From assembly GCF_950295315.1 (NCBI RefSeq), contig NC_080168.1:3243074-3307073 (forward strand): 64,000 bases of DNA, read 5' to 3'. Below the pieces are notes generated by a model that searched no databases, was not told where the DNA came from, and saw nothing but the letters and a program-made list of their open reading frames with translations. Origin of the DNA: Erinaceus europaeus (Eukaryota; Chordata; Mammalia; Eulipotyphla; Erinaceidae). The translations under genes and the position numbers were made by a program. Positions 22,270 to 33,689 of this stretch are shown one piece after another (the first letter of the stretch is position 1; each line of letters begins with the position of its first letter).

Positions 22270-22652
22270 TGAATAAATATGGACTATGAGATCACATTGA
22301 GTGTAGATTGTAGACAGTTAACTTGGGTCTATGAAAATCTGCATCAAACAATTTTAATGGATTTTCAATGAATATTATAGATTTTATGGTAAAATGTGTC
22401 AATAAGTTGATTTTATAATTAAAATAAATGCATAGAATCTGAAATGTGTACAATGAATTGTGGAAGTCTAAGGAGAAAGGAGAATGGAGAATGTATAAAA
22501 GTTTAAACACTTATCTAACCTTAGGATACCTAGTACTATTTCCAGAAACGACACTCAGTGAAACATCTTTGGAAATGTTAGTTTGTATCTAGGGGCTTTC
22601 TGTGAGTCCATCACCTTTAAAGGGTACATAATATTTCCTAGAAAACTGATGT
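22270..22652. other. AT-rich unique DNA
   Basis: No gene signal. Confidence 0.4.
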
Positions 22653-22654
22653 GT

Positions 22655-22835
22655 GGTGGGCAGGGGAGACAGCATAATGGTTATGTAAAACACTTTCAGT
22701 CCTCAGGTTCCAAGTTTCCAAGTTCAGTTCTCAGCACCAGCATAGACCAGTGCTTCTGGTCTCTCACTCTGTCTTTCTCTCACCTATATTCCAGATGTAT
22801 TAAAATACAATCAATAAAATATTGAAAATAGAAAA
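22655..22835 (+). mobile_element. SINE-B
   Basis: GGAGACAGCATAATGGTTAT head, CAAGTTCAGTTCTCAGCACC B-box region, CT body, tail ATCAATAAAATATTGAAAAT. Confidence 0.85.
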
Positions 22836-23720
22836 AAGAAAACTGAAGTGGGCTGAGCTCTAGTTCATAGTAAAATGCCAAATAGTAATAATACCACTAC
22901 TAATACTAATAATGAAAGAGGGATTGTTTTCAAACTTAACTAGTCCTTTAGAAGTTGCTAAGGAACTCCCTCATATCCATGGTATTGAGTCATCACTTCT
23001 TTTTTATTGAAGTATACATTTCTGAGTCAAATTATTTTTTAAATGACCCATATTTCAAATGAGCACGTTGTCCCTGGGTATAGATTCGGTACACTCAGAA
23101 ACACATTAGCAATTTCAGGCTCACCAACTTCTAGAATTCTTAATGCTGGAAGGGACCTCACAGATCCCCTAGTGCAGCCCCCTCATTTTCAGATTTGTGT
23201 TTACGGCAATAATTATTACAATCGGTTGCACTGAACAGTGGTTGAGAAGCATTAAGGGACCCAGAGGAGTGCTCCAGGTACTTGTCCTCTAATTGGTGGT
23301 TAAAATTCAATCTTGGCATAAGAGAAGGAATTCCCCCACCCCACCCGTTTACTATAAACAAAAAACCTTGGAGTATTTTTAGTGTTTCTGATCACATTTA
23401 CAAGTGAGAGAGGAAGGAGAAGTTCTTCATTATCAATTGCTTCATTGAACTTGTCTTTGCTGAGCTACACTTTGGAGAAAAATAAACTAGAATGCAACTT
23501 GTTCATTCTAATGTTTTGGACTAGTCAAAATTCAATAGGGGTCATCATCGGATTGAACTTCCCAACAGGAAACAGTCACAGACAAGATAAATATATTGTT
23601 TTATTAAGATCTATTTTAAGAAATAGAGAGTTATCTTTCTTGATGAACTACTTCAAAAGTCAACTTGTAGAAATAAGTGAAGGTCTTTGCTAGTGACACT
23701 AAAGTCTTTAAAAATATTTC
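22836..23720. other. Mostly unique DNA
   Basis: TGCTGGAAGGGACCTCACAGA...CCCTCATTTTCAGAT at 23140-23193 resembles an old mammalian repeat of MIR/CR1 age. Otherwise nothing recognised. Confidence 0.4.
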
Positions 23721-23721
23721 T

Positions 23722-24000
23722 GTTGGAGAAGGAAGATATCTCACTGAGTTGGACAGATGTTTTAACATGTGTGGAGCCCAGGTTTGGGGCAGGAGAGACA
23801 GCATAATGTTTATACAAACAGACTCTCATGCCTGAAGCTACAAGGCCCCAGGTTTGATTCCATGTATCACCATAAACCAGAGCTGACCAATTCTCTGGTA
23901 AATTAAAAACTAACAAAACAAAACACAGCCCAAGTCTGTACGCTTGCACCATATGGTAGCAGCCATGGCATTGATGCAAGCTCCATTATTGCTGTATTTC
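23722..24000 (+). mobile_element. tRNA-derived SINE split by SINE-B
   Basis: Head GGAAGATATCTCACTGAGTTG to the B box GGAGCCCAGGTTTG at 23785; continues at about 23925 with AGCCCAAGTCTGTACGC and runs to about 24000. Confidence 0.55.
23786..23923 (+). mobile_element. SINE-B nested at the B box of another SINE
   Basis: GACAGCATAATGTTTATACA head and CCCCAGGTTTGATTCC B box; body truncated and short A-rich tail. Flanks AGCCCAGGT / AGCCCAAGT look like its target duplication. Confidence 0.7.
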
Positions 24001-24021
24001 CCTCTGTAATAGCAACATTGA

Positions 24022-24170
24022 AGAAGCTGGGTGGAGGTACGCCCTGTAGAGAGCATGCATAAGGAACTGGGTTCAAGCCCTTGTCCCCTACCTGCAGTGG
24101 GGAAGCTTCACAAGCAGTGACCTCTCTACCCTCTCCCCAAATCTCTGCGTCTAGCCAATAAATAAATATT
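24022..24170 (+). mobile_element. SINE-D, internally shortened
   Basis: GAGAGCATGCATAAGGAACTGGGTTCAAGCCC, GCAGTGGGGAAGCTTCAC, tail GCCAATAAATAAATA. Confidence 0.8.
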
Positions 24171-24829
24171 TAAAATGTAATATGAGAGAAGAAAAATTGA
24201 ACATGATAGTGGTAAATTTACACAAGCTCAAAGCCCCAGTATAAAAAAATCAAGGAACAGACAAAAAGAAACATTCATGCCACCCTTATAAAGTCACAAG
24301 AACTAAACAAAAAGGATTTTCCCACATGCTACATATGATTAAAGGGTCATTATGTTTTGTAACTTTTGTTATTTGGTTGGTGAAACGGGGGGGGGGGGGA
24401 CTTTCTTTATTTCTGACATTTTTTTTATTGTTGTTGTTCTTGATCACAGCATTTTCATTAATTATATTTGTTATGACTTAAACATCTTTTGTAAAAGTTA
24501 TCATGTAATAATTACAAGTTTGACCTGAAGTTTTCCTGTAATTGACTTAAAAGATTTTGCAACATATTGCTAGAGCTATGTATAAAGTGGGTATATAAAG
24601 TGGGTATGCAAAGAATAGCAGAAAAAAAAAGCTTTCTAATAGTATATAAATTATCTTACCTATTACACTTAGTATCTAGTTATATATACTATATGTTGAA
24701 TCACATTTAAATGTTCTCTCACATGTTAAGGCCATAAAATATGCAAGGTCTATTTTAACTATTTTTTTTAAAACTAAGTTCATGTCTCACTTTTAAATTA
24801 GATACATAGGCCAGACTGCTTACTAAAAT
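24171..24829. other. AT-rich DNA
   Basis: Contains a G13 homopolymer at 24387-24399 and duplicated GTGGGTAT at 24587-24608. No gene. Confidence 0.4.
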
Positions 24830-25360
24830 CATTTTAATTTTTCTCCCTTTTAAAAATAGTTTAACAGATTTTTACATAATTATAGGATTTCCAGGCTATA
24901 ACTTAACACCTGTACATGGCTAAGTCAAATTCACTACACCTTCACCGAAGTTCTGTGTCCCAGTCCATCCCTACTCATTACCACCACAGTTCTTACAAAG
25001 TCTAAGGGATATTTGGTTACCAGTTATTCTTTTTTACAAGTTAATTTGTTTTAGTCATCTACATTCCACAGGTGAGCAATGTCATCTGGCAGCTGTCCTT
25101 CACTTCTTAATTCTCTTAGCGTAATCGCCACCAGACCCACCGGTTTTGTTGCTGGTAGTAATCTCTCATTAAAAATTATTAATCTCCCAAATGCAGAATA
25201 TGTTCTATTGAATTGACTGATTTTGCCAGTCATGTGTCATCAAGCATGAGGTAGCTTCCATATTTTGCCTATTATAAATAGTTCAGCTATGAACACAGTG
25301 GTACCTATATTATTTTGAATGAGTATTTCCACATTGACTACAAAATGGGCTTTCAAGCAA
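24830..25360 (-). mobile_element. Old L1 3' end
   Basis: Inverted 3' UTR with the ACACAGAACTTCGGTGAAGG motif (24935-24970) shared with X and other L1 ends here, then TATAAATAGTTCAGCTATGAACACAG near 25275, the inverted ORF2/3' junction region common to L1 elements. Strongly diverged. Confidence 0.6.
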
Positions 25361-25810
25361 AGCTCCACTAATAAAACTGAAAAGGGGGTCACAGCACGAA
25401 TGGCTCATACCAGCCTATGACTAATAACTCGAAAGCAATGAGTGGATTTAGATCTAGATCTGTGTTTGGTAATGGGAATGTAATCGTAAAAGTTTCAGTC
25501 AGGCTGGTATTTCTATCTCACCAGTCCAAGTTACCATCAACAAACATGTGAGTGACAGACAGCATATTTCAGCACCTGAAAATCAGAAAATAAGGAAGTT
25601 GCCACATTAACTCAAAACTCAACAGATTCCACCTACCTAGGCAACTCCTGACTTGTGGGTTGAATGTAATGTCAAAAATGGGATTGCTCAGTCAACAGAT
25701 AATCATCTTTTAGGGACTACGTTTCTTATACAAGTGGAAAAGCGTTTATACAAGTAAAAGCGTTTTTCCAAATACAATGTTTCATGTTTGGTGATACACT
25801 GATTTTTTTT
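25361..25810. other. Unique DNA
   Basis: Contains a short direct repeat TATACAAGT...AAAGCGTTT around 25727-25770. No gene. Confidence 0.4.
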
Positions 25811-25811
25811 T

Positions 25812-25990
25812 CTTTTTAATCTTAGGGACATAGCATTGTTTTACAAACTTACATAGATTTCAGGAATATTCTTATACCCACACAGGATACATGTAACTCA
25901 CCACATTCCCGTCAAGATGCTGTGTCCTCCAAACTTTACTCCCACCTTCACCTCCATAAAGATCTTATTTTTCATATTGTAAAAGAGATA
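25812..25990 (-). mobile_element. L1-type 3' UTR fragment
   Basis: Inverted, it reads GGACACAGCATCTTGACGGG then AATGTGGTGAGTTACATG and TTTGTAAAACAATG, the same 3' UTR design as the other L1/X ends. Confidence 0.55.
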
Positions 25991-26710
25991 GTCTAGTTGC
26001 TCTTTTTTTGTTTATTGGATAAATGATTTAGAAGACAGTTGCCCCATGAATATAATCTATCTTCCCATAATAGGCCTACTACTTTTGATCTTCTGCAATA
26101 GAACCAAAGACTCTAAATGCTAGAGATGATATTGGGGTCACAGTGAAAAATGAAGAAGGGAGACTTGAGCTTATGGTAAATGGAGACCCACAGTACATTT
26201 TCATAAATAATGTAATTAGCTTATATAGGAAGATAATAAAAGTTTGGGCCAGTACAACTCATGACCAGCAAGAAAAACCCATGGAGAGAAGATAGTAAGA
26301 TAAAAACTAGGAAACAAATACGAGTTTTCCAGAAAGTAAGACCCGATATTCTACTCTGATCATAGAGAAAGCCTGGCTGAGATGCATATAATGGTGTGCC
26401 AGGGTCATTTCCATTCAGGGAATGGTGAGGAATTGAATGTTTCCGAATTAGAGAAGTCAGTTATGAAAGACACGATGGAGAAATAGAGGGGTCGTATTTT
26501 AGAGTTTTTGGACAGGGTATGAAGCATATCTCTAGGGTCATTGTCAGCTCTACATTTGGGTGGAGTACATATGTAGTATTTTCTTGAATTTAATTCATGT
26601 AAAAATAAATAAATCCTCAGTTATAAAACAAGAAGAAACACCTAGGACAAATATCTCATTACTCCTGGCTTATATTTGCCACAAACCTGTATACTTGCAT
26701 GCTGGCAGGG
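25991..26710. other. Unique DNA
   Basis: No repeat or gene recognised. Confidence 0.4.
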
Positions 26711-26721
26711 GTATGTAACTT

Positions 26722-26736
26722 CTTCTTTTTTAAATC

Positions 26737-26776
<40 letters not shown>

Positions 26777-26982
26777 TCCCTTTTGTTTCCTTTGTTGTTT
26801 TTCATTATTGTTATAGTTATTATTGTTGTTGTTGTTGATGTCGTTGTTGTTATATAGGACAGAGAGAAATGGAGAGAGGAGGTGAAAACAGAGAGGGGGA
26901 GAGAAAGATAGACACCTGCAGATCTGTTTCACCACCTGTGAAGCGACTCCCCTGCAGGTGGGGAGCCAGGCCTCCAACCGGT
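26722..26982 (-). mobile_element. SINE-A truncated exactly at the B box
   Basis: TATGTAACTT flanks it at 26712-26721 and 26983-26992. The tail side carries an expanded (AT)n at 26741-26775; the body is typical. The tRNA-like head is missing: the element begins at CCTCCAACCGG (inverted B box). This is 5' truncation during target-primed reverse transcription. Confidence 0.93.
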
Positions 26983-26992
26983 TATGTAACTT

Positions 26993-27900
26993 GTTAAACA
27001 CTGATAGTTGTCAGTGGATTCCAAAGCTCCAGGGCACAGCCAACTTGATTCTAAGATGTGAATGAGGGTGTTCTGACACATAGCCATATCTCAGCAGCCT
27101 TAAAACTGCTGAGGTTCCCTTAGGAGTGCTAAGTAGGAAAGGGTTTAAATCAAAGAATTGAGTTAGAGGAGACCTTTCTTGCTGCACTACCCCATATCAG
27201 TGCCGTAACCCCAAGCGGATCTTCCTAGTTTATTTGTTCCTTTTAAACAAACTGCTCTGTGTTTTCCTATCGCAAGCTGTTTTAGAATTCCCAGTGGTAA
27301 GTTCTATAGCACATGCCCTTCTTCTTAGACTGTAGGTAGCAGCCACCCCAGGCTTGTCAAAAGACCAGGCATGAGTCTTTGAGGAATGATTTCTTGTTCT
27401 TCCACTAGAGACTTCGAGTCATTACACACTCAACTGTCTAACATCTACCTTTGGATCAGTTCAGTTGGGGATGGCATTGTTCAAATGAAATATCTGAAGG
27501 CATTGTTCAAATGAGATATCTGAAGTCCTGTTGAAACACAAGCTTGTGTCCAGAAGTTATCACCTGCATATCAGCATTGATAGTCCTGCCCCTCCTAACA
27601 GATTCCAGGCAGCTAAGGGCATCTTGACTTGAAGGATACAGTAATTTGAATATGGTTTTAATTATACTGTTCACTTATGAGGTAGTGAATTAGTACAATA
27701 TTTTCCTAAGTCCTTAATAAAATGTATTTCCTATATAAGAAAAAATATTTTTATAAAATAGTCAACCAGAAAACAAAACCTTTGATCACTGTCTCAAGCA
27801 TGCATTTCCTTTTAAGGATTTCTTACTTAAATAGCAGTGCTGGAATATAAATGCATATTTCACAAGTTCTATAGACAATTTTAAGATCCAGAAAAATGAA
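26993..27900. other. Unique DNA
   Basis: About 900 bp without recognised repeats apart from a 26-bp tandem duplication (27473-27498 and 27499-27524, one mismatch). No gene. Confidence 0.4.
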
Positions 27901-27902
27901 AA

Positions 27903-28090
27903 GGGGACAGGTGGTCACTCACTAGGCAGAGTATACACATTGCCATGTGAGTTACCAAATCCTAGGTTTTCAATGGCATGGGGTGAGTAATCTTTACTCA
28001 AGGTAGAATGGTCGTACAAGTGTTTCTCTTTCTCTCCCTCTTATCTCTCCTCCTCCCTTCAATTTATGTCTCTATCAAGAAAGAAATAGA
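27903..28090 (+). mobile_element. Diverged tRNA-derived SINE
   Basis: GGGGACAGGTGGTCACTCAC head, decayed B box, CT body, TTTATGTCTCTATCAAGAAAG tail running into a GA tract. Confidence 0.6.
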
Positions 28091-28415
28091 GGAAGAGAGA
28101 GAGGAGAGAGAGAGAGTGTGTGTATGAGAGAGATAAGAAAGAGGGATGTCACACTTCAATTGCACATATAAAACCTCAATAACAACCCTGGTAGGAAAGA
28201 AGAATATAGAAATAAAGGACATAAAAACAAGTATAGATCTAACCTGTGTTTTCACTGCTTTTCAAGAAAACAAACTAGATATCGTTGACTTCTTTTCCAC
28301 TGTATGGTTGTGGGGAGAGGAGACTCACTGTATAGGAGTCTTCATGTATCTCTAAAAGTTGCCTGTGTCCTACTATAAAATTTCCCTTGGAAAAAGAAGT
28401 TTATTTCTAGTATAA
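28091..28415. other. Unique DNA after a GA tract
   Basis: GA-rich to about 28145, then no recognised feature. Confidence 0.4.
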
Positions 28416-28417
28416 AA

Positions 28418-28482
28418 TGATATCTAACTGCCCCAGAATCTCATCAATCACTATGAAATATTCCATAAAAAATAAAAAAGAA
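28418..28482 (+). mobile_element. X/L1-type 3' end fragment
   Basis: CAGAATCTCATCAATCACTATGAAATATTCC then an A tail; parallels AATCTTGTTAATCATTATGA at 41040. Confidence 0.5.
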
Positions 28483-28738
28483 GTTGAAAAATAAGAAAAC
28501 ACAAAGCAGAGCTTGGTCTGGTTTTGTATATCGCACCAACACCAACGTAAAGGGCTCTGGGGTTACGGGGAGGGCTTAGTTCCTAGAACATGTTGTCAGA
28601 AGACCTAGAGGGGTTGAATTGTTAAGTGGAAAACTGAGAAATGTTATAAAAGTACAAATTACTGATTTTTATTTTTGTTATTGTATTTTATTGTTGACTG
28701 AAAACCACTAATCACCCCAAAATAAATAAATAAATAAG
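28483..28738 (+). mobile_element. L1 3' UTR end, older subfamily
   Basis: GAAGTTGAAAAATAAGAAAAC (ORF2 stop region), TCGCACCAACACCAACGTAAAGGGCTCTGGGG, then TTGAATTGTTAAGTGG and a tail CCCCAAAATAAATAAATAA, each aligning with L1-1 and L1-2 3' UTRs. Confidence 0.85.
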
Positions 28739-29020
28739 TGTTGTCATGAGAAAAATAATAACATATAAAGCCTATCTGGATATAATTCTGTAAAATATCT
28801 ATTATTTAATAATAATGATTCAAGTTTGAAAAGCAATTCTCCAAGGCTTTGATGAGGATATTTTTTCCCAAAACTCAGCAGCCTCTTGCTTTTTCACACA
28901 GAAGTGTTAAATCTTAGACATAACAGTCCACGTTCAAAATTTAAAGTATTTCCTGAGAGACAGGACTTCAAATCTATAATGTATAATGATGCCAAATGAG
29001 TATTTTCATTTGTCTTCAGA
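28739..29020. other. Unique DNA
   Basis: AT-rich; no gene signal. Confidence 0.4.
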
Positions 29021-29031
29021 AATCAATTATG

Positions 29032-29320
29032 CTTTTTTTTAATTTAATTTTATTTATTTATTCCCTTTTGTTGCCCTTGTTGTTTTATTGTTGTAGTTAT
29101 TATTGTTGTTGTCGTCGTTGTTGGATAGGACAGAGAGAAACGGAGAGAGGAGGGGAAGACAGAGAGGGGGAGAGAAAGATAGACACCTGCAGACCTGCTT
29201 TATCGCCTGTGAAGCGACTCCCCTGAAGGTGGGGAGCCGGGGTTCCAACCGGGATCCTTATGCCGGTCCTTGTGCTTTGCGCCACCTGTGCTTAACCCGC
29301 TGCGCTACAGCCCGACTCCC
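29032..29320 (-). mobile_element. SINE-A, full length
   Basis: CAATTATG flanks at 29024-29031 and 29321-29328. Inverted tail, CT body, B box (GGTTCCAACC inverted) and intact head GCGCTACAGCCCGACTCCC. Near consensus, so young. Confidence 0.95.
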
Positions 29321-29539
29321 CAATTATGTTTTAAATCAACTTCTACAAGCGTATTGCTAAAGACTGAGGAGGAGTTAAAGAAGCTCATAACATATAACAT
29401 AAATAAAAGTGGTAGATTTAACTGTGTTTAAAAAAAAACAACTGACCTTAGACTGAACTTTACATTACTTTGGACTTTACTGATATTCTTTATTGAGAAA
29501 CTATTTAGAACGTTCCCGTCAATTTTTATTTTACTTAAA

Positions 29540-29752
29540 AATTTTTTTTATTATCTTTATTTATTTATTGGGTAGAGACAACCAGAAATTGAGAGGAAGG
29601 GGATGAAGGGGGGGGGGGCTGAGAGACACCTGCTGTCCTGCTTCACCACTCGTGAAGTTTTCCCCGAGAGTGAGGACCATGGGCTTGAACTTGGGTCCTT
29701 GGGCACTGTAACACATGCATGTTCTCAACCAGATGTGTTACCACCCTGGCCC
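29540..29752 (-). mobile_element. SINE-D
   Basis: T-run, TTATTTATTTATTGGGTAGA, inverted body with a G11 run at 29608-29618, then CCACCCTGGCCC at the head end. Confidence 0.85.
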
Positions 29753-30009
29753 TTATCAGCTTTTAAGTATCCATTTATATGATAGATATTTTAAAGAATT
29801 TCAAATATAACAAAATATTCAGGCTGATTTCTGACTTTCAAAAGTTATTACTTTATTAATATATTATTTGGATGAGAGCCTACATGGATTTTTTTGATTG
29901 GGTTAAATTTAAATACCACCCTGAATTTAACTGATGCCTACAATTATAACTGATATCCATGAGTACAATACTCATCAATTTTCATGTTGTTTTCTTCCAC
30001 TTTTAATGT
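29753..30009. other. Unique DNA
   Basis: No gene signal. Confidence 0.4.
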
Positions 30010-30084
30010 AACTTTTTGATGTAGTGTCAGGGAATGAACGCAGGGCCCGACACATTTATGATATTGCTAAGCTGCCTCTAGTCA
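30010..30084 (-). mobile_element. Old tRNA-SINE head fragment
   Basis: GTCAGGGAATGAACGCAGGGCCC...TGCTAAGCTGCCTC is an inverted B box and head. Confidence 0.45.
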
Positions 30085-30256
30085 CATTTTTTTTTTCTAA
30101 TAAAGAAAAGGGAGGGATTGAGTGAGAGAGACAAAAGCAACAGCCCACCATCCATGGAGTTCCCCTAATTCTGTTCTTGTCCTTGAGTCCCAGACTGATG
30201 GTCTCCAGCATGGGAACTCAACTCTACCTGTTGAGTTATGGCCTAGCTCCTAAGGT
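30085..30256 (-). mobile_element. SINE-C, minus strand
   Basis: T-run, purine-rich inverted body, CCATGGAGTTCCCC, CTACCTGTTGAGTTATGGCC head. Sits against or inside the older fragment at its left. Confidence 0.65.
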
Positions 30257-31440
30257 GGCCTGGCGCTCATGCATTAGAATGTGCATTTTAGTCTATGTAT
30301 AACTCAGAATGGATTCTTACTATAATGGAATAACTAACATTCCTACATTCACAGTAGACAAGTCAAATAACTAAGTTTTATTTTTTACTCAGTACTTCTT
30401 TCTGCTGTCAGCACAAGGTTCTGTTCTGCGCTGTTCTCAGTGCTGTGGAGGAGGAAGGAGTAGGGAGCAAGGAGGCTGGGTAATCAGAGATATTAGAGGG
30501 AGGAGGAAAGAGAGAGGAGGCACGGCAAGGTACTCTGAAAGGTTCCTACCCTTCAGTGGACAACGGTTTTACTCACATCTTTTGGTCAGAATCTATAATG
30601 TGAAGAGCTGGATCTTTTTGGAGCAGGAAAACTATTCAACAAAAAATCTGCCTGAGTTCCCAACATCTACATTGAAGAAAAAGTAAAGGACTTACGTTCA
30701 TTTATTTTTCTTTTTGCACTTCTGGACAATAAGAGTTCCATGTATATTGCATGCCTCAAGCTTCCACTTTGACCATTTTTATTCTCTATCCTTAAATAAA
30801 GGTAAAAATGGGGGAAGCCTATAGCGAGAGAACCAAGAGGAAATACCAATGTACTATTCTGCCATCCAAATGACTACCATGGAACTTTCTGTTGCTCCCA
30901 TGTGGTTCTAGGGATTAATTCCTGAGCCTAATGCATTTCTCCAGTTGATCTATCTCCTGATTCCAAAGCTTGTTTCTGTAAATCACATTTCAGGTCACCT
31001 CAATGCAACACAAGATAGTTAAGGCATATCTCTGTTTACTTGAAAGTCAACCTTTGTTAATGGTGATTTTAATGTGGATATAAATTAACAGGAAGTGATG
31101 GGATGAAATCTGAGATTACTTTTGGGGGAAAAGGCTGCCTTGCTCTGTAAATAAATGGCCCATTTCAGTACTGAAGGTCAACGTGTTGAGCGGTATCAAT
31201 GATGAGGATGATTACAAGAAGGTACTTGGGTACTTGGTTTATCTGTGTTGCTGGAAGTTATTTCGAAGGGTATAGAATGTGAGTTTTTGAAAATTGCAAG
31301 CTACTTGCCCATAGGGCATTTGTGGGGTGTTTCCCACTCCATCTTCTTCCATTTGACACCTTTCTCTCTTTGACAACTTCCTGCAAGTCCTTTATATACT
31401 CACTCCTCACTGTAGGGTTTCACTAGCATATTGATTAAAA
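30257..31440. other. Unique DNA
   Basis: About 1.2 kb with no convincing repeat; a weak inverted SINE-like stretch near 30880-30960. No gene signal. Confidence 0.4.
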
Positions 31441-32525
31441 AACAGCACTCCAGAAAAGCAATGAGGCCAACCAGTGCTTGGGTCAACCTCTCAAAGGTTA
31501 TTCTTCCCTGACTGCCTTGTCCACTTCTATAAAAACAACACATTTGATGGTGCTATAAACATCAAGACATTTGCTCACTCAAGGCACTTCAATGAGCTCC
31601 TCCTACAACAAGAGGGAAATGATGATGTTAGTTACCTCCCTCACCTAAAAAAAAAAAAAAATCAAGATCACAGCTTCTTTGCATATCATCACCCTGGTTT
31701 GAAAGTCTCTGCTTCTATAAAACTCCAACCTTAAAGGCTGGTTGTCTTATTGATGAACTGTCTACACTTGGATGTCCAAATCCTGGTTGCAGTGTGGTCT
31801 GAATGATTGTTCATTGGACAATGGAACAGCAGTTCTCTCCACAACTATGAAAGGAGACAGCTTGACTGTTCCAGAGGCACTGCAGGATTTGCTGAATGTG
31901 TTACCCCTTCAAGCACAGACAGTGTCTCTTGTAGTTCAACCTTCAGAGCAGAGTGAGAGTGCTTTCCTCACACATTTCCCTGGCCTCATTCATGCTGAGG
32001 TCAGCCCTGTGACTGTAAACCCCATCAATTTGATGTGATCTGGGGCCCATATTCAGTTTAGAGGGTGAAGGATAGGCAATCCATGCCTGACATTTCCGTA
32101 CACAGTCCCAAGTGAAGCATGCTGAGGTGGTACTCGTTGCATTGATTAGGTTGGGATGGGTGGATGCAATAACATTTGGTATGCCTTGAAAGCAGCATGC
32201 AGCAAAGTGAGCCCCACCCCAGAGGTTCCAGGACTGGGGGAAATATAGGCTCTATGGAGGAAAAGCAGAAGGTTCCTGCTGTCTTAGGGTTTAAGAAGAC
32301 AATAGTGATTGCTATAATCATATTGTTTGGCAATTGGGTTAACTTTGAAAATTCCCTTTGTTAGGATTTTCTGTATCGTACACAGCATCACCATATTTTA
32401 CGTCCTTTGACAGTATTTGTATATAGCTGTGCCACCAGTTGCCTTCTGTTCTCCCTGGACTAGGCTTTTAATAGAGTCAACATATCAAAGACTCAGTCTG
32501 TGCTTTAAAAAGATCTAGATATTCA
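31441..32525. other. Unassigned, balanced-composition DNA with two short frames
   Basis: Frames at 31474-31734 (86 codons) and 31772-32038 (88 codons) lie in different phases. I recognise neither translation. An old processed pseudogene or an unrecognised old repeat is possible; chance is the simplest view. An A14 run lies at 31649-31662. Confidence 0.3.
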
Positions 32526-32529
32526 ATCA

Positions 32530-33130
32530 GTTTTCCCCCTCATATTACTTAGTGATTTATATGACTACAAATTAATAGGGGTGCACATTAACACCATTCC
32601 CACCATGAAAAGACTGTGTCCTATCCCATCGCCCCTTCCCCCTCCCCCCCATAAAGTTGAACATCCACCCTCACCCTCAAACCAGGGTTTTTACTTTGGT
32701 GCCCTACTACAAATTTAGTCAGATCCTGCTTTGAGTTTCCCTTTCTGTTCTTCTTTCTCAACTTCTGTTGATGAGAGGGGTCATTCCATACTTATCTGTA
32801 TCTTTCTGACTTAGCTCACTTAACATAATTCCTTCTAGCTCCATCCAAGATGGGTCAGAGAAGGTGGGTTCATTGTTCTTAATAGCTGCATAGTATTCTA
32901 TTGTGTATATACACCACAGCTTTCTCAGCCACTCATCTGTTGTTGGGCACCTGGATTGCTTCCAGGTTTTAACTATTATGAATTGTGCTGCTATGAATAT
33001 AGGTGTACACATATCTTTTTGGTTGGATCTTATGGAGTCCTTGGGGTATATCCCCAGGAGAGGAATTACTGGGTCATATGAAAGGTTCATGTCTAGCCTT
33101 GTGAGAGTTCTCTAGACTGCTCTCCACAGA
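32530..33130 (-). mobile_element. L1 3' end, 5'-truncated, different subfamily
   Basis: Minus-strand ORF2 C-terminus (33090-32758) is still open for 110 codons with [25 protein letters not shown] and IYTIEYYAAIKN, ending at NRS. The 3' UTR (32757-32530) differs from L1-1/L1-2 and contains a G-rich stretch and TTCATGGTGGGAATGGTGTT, the motif shared with X. Truncated at about 33130. Confidence 0.9.
32758..33090 (-). pseudogene. L1 ORF2 C-terminal fragment
   Basis: The 110-codon open piece of the L1 above: the conserved end of ORF2p after the Cys-rich motif. It has no start region or RT and cannot act alone. Confidence 0.88.
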
Positions 33131-33149
33131 GAACATGAATATGGCCCTC

Positions 33150-33355
33150 CCTTCTCAATTCCTCTCTGTCCTGTCCAAATAAATAAATAAATAAACAGGA
33201 AAAATGTTCTCCCAAGAGCAGTGAATTTGTAGTGCTGGAACAAAGCCCCAGGGATAATCCTGGAGATAAAAAGAAGAAGGAGAACAGAAGGAGGGGGAGG
33301 AGAAGGAGAAAAGATAAAGAAAAGAAACACATGACATTGAAAACAAAAAAAAAAA
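33150..33355 (+). mobile_element. SINE 3' half with long module
   Basis: CTCTCTGTCCTGTCCAAATAAATAAATAAATA, then CCAAGAGCAGTGAATTTGTAGTGCTGG, GGGATAATCCTGGAGATAAAA and a purine-rich tail. The tRNA head is absent. Confidence 0.75.
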
Positions 33356-33688
33356 AATGGAGCAGGAAAATTAATTCTAAAATATTGTGAGAACTATATG
33401 TGGTTCTGAGGGTGGCACAAACATTGGTGGTGGTGACAACGATGAACAATGGCTCTGTGACCTTATATATCTGTTTACCAAAATATACATCGCTAATGGA
33501 AATTTGATGAAAGGAGTGGAAATGAACTAAAATACTTTAACTACCCCCAGTTTAATGTAAATCAGCCAGCTATTTATTTTCTATGATACTATGCTGTGTG
33601 GAAGTTGGATTGCAAACAAAATCCTCCGAATTCTGACCTAAGAGAGCTAGTATTTCCGAAAACTCAGTAAGCGTACAGTGGTTTCTTT
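33356..33688. other. Unique DNA
   Basis: No gene signal. Confidence 0.4.
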
Positions 33689-33689
33689 T

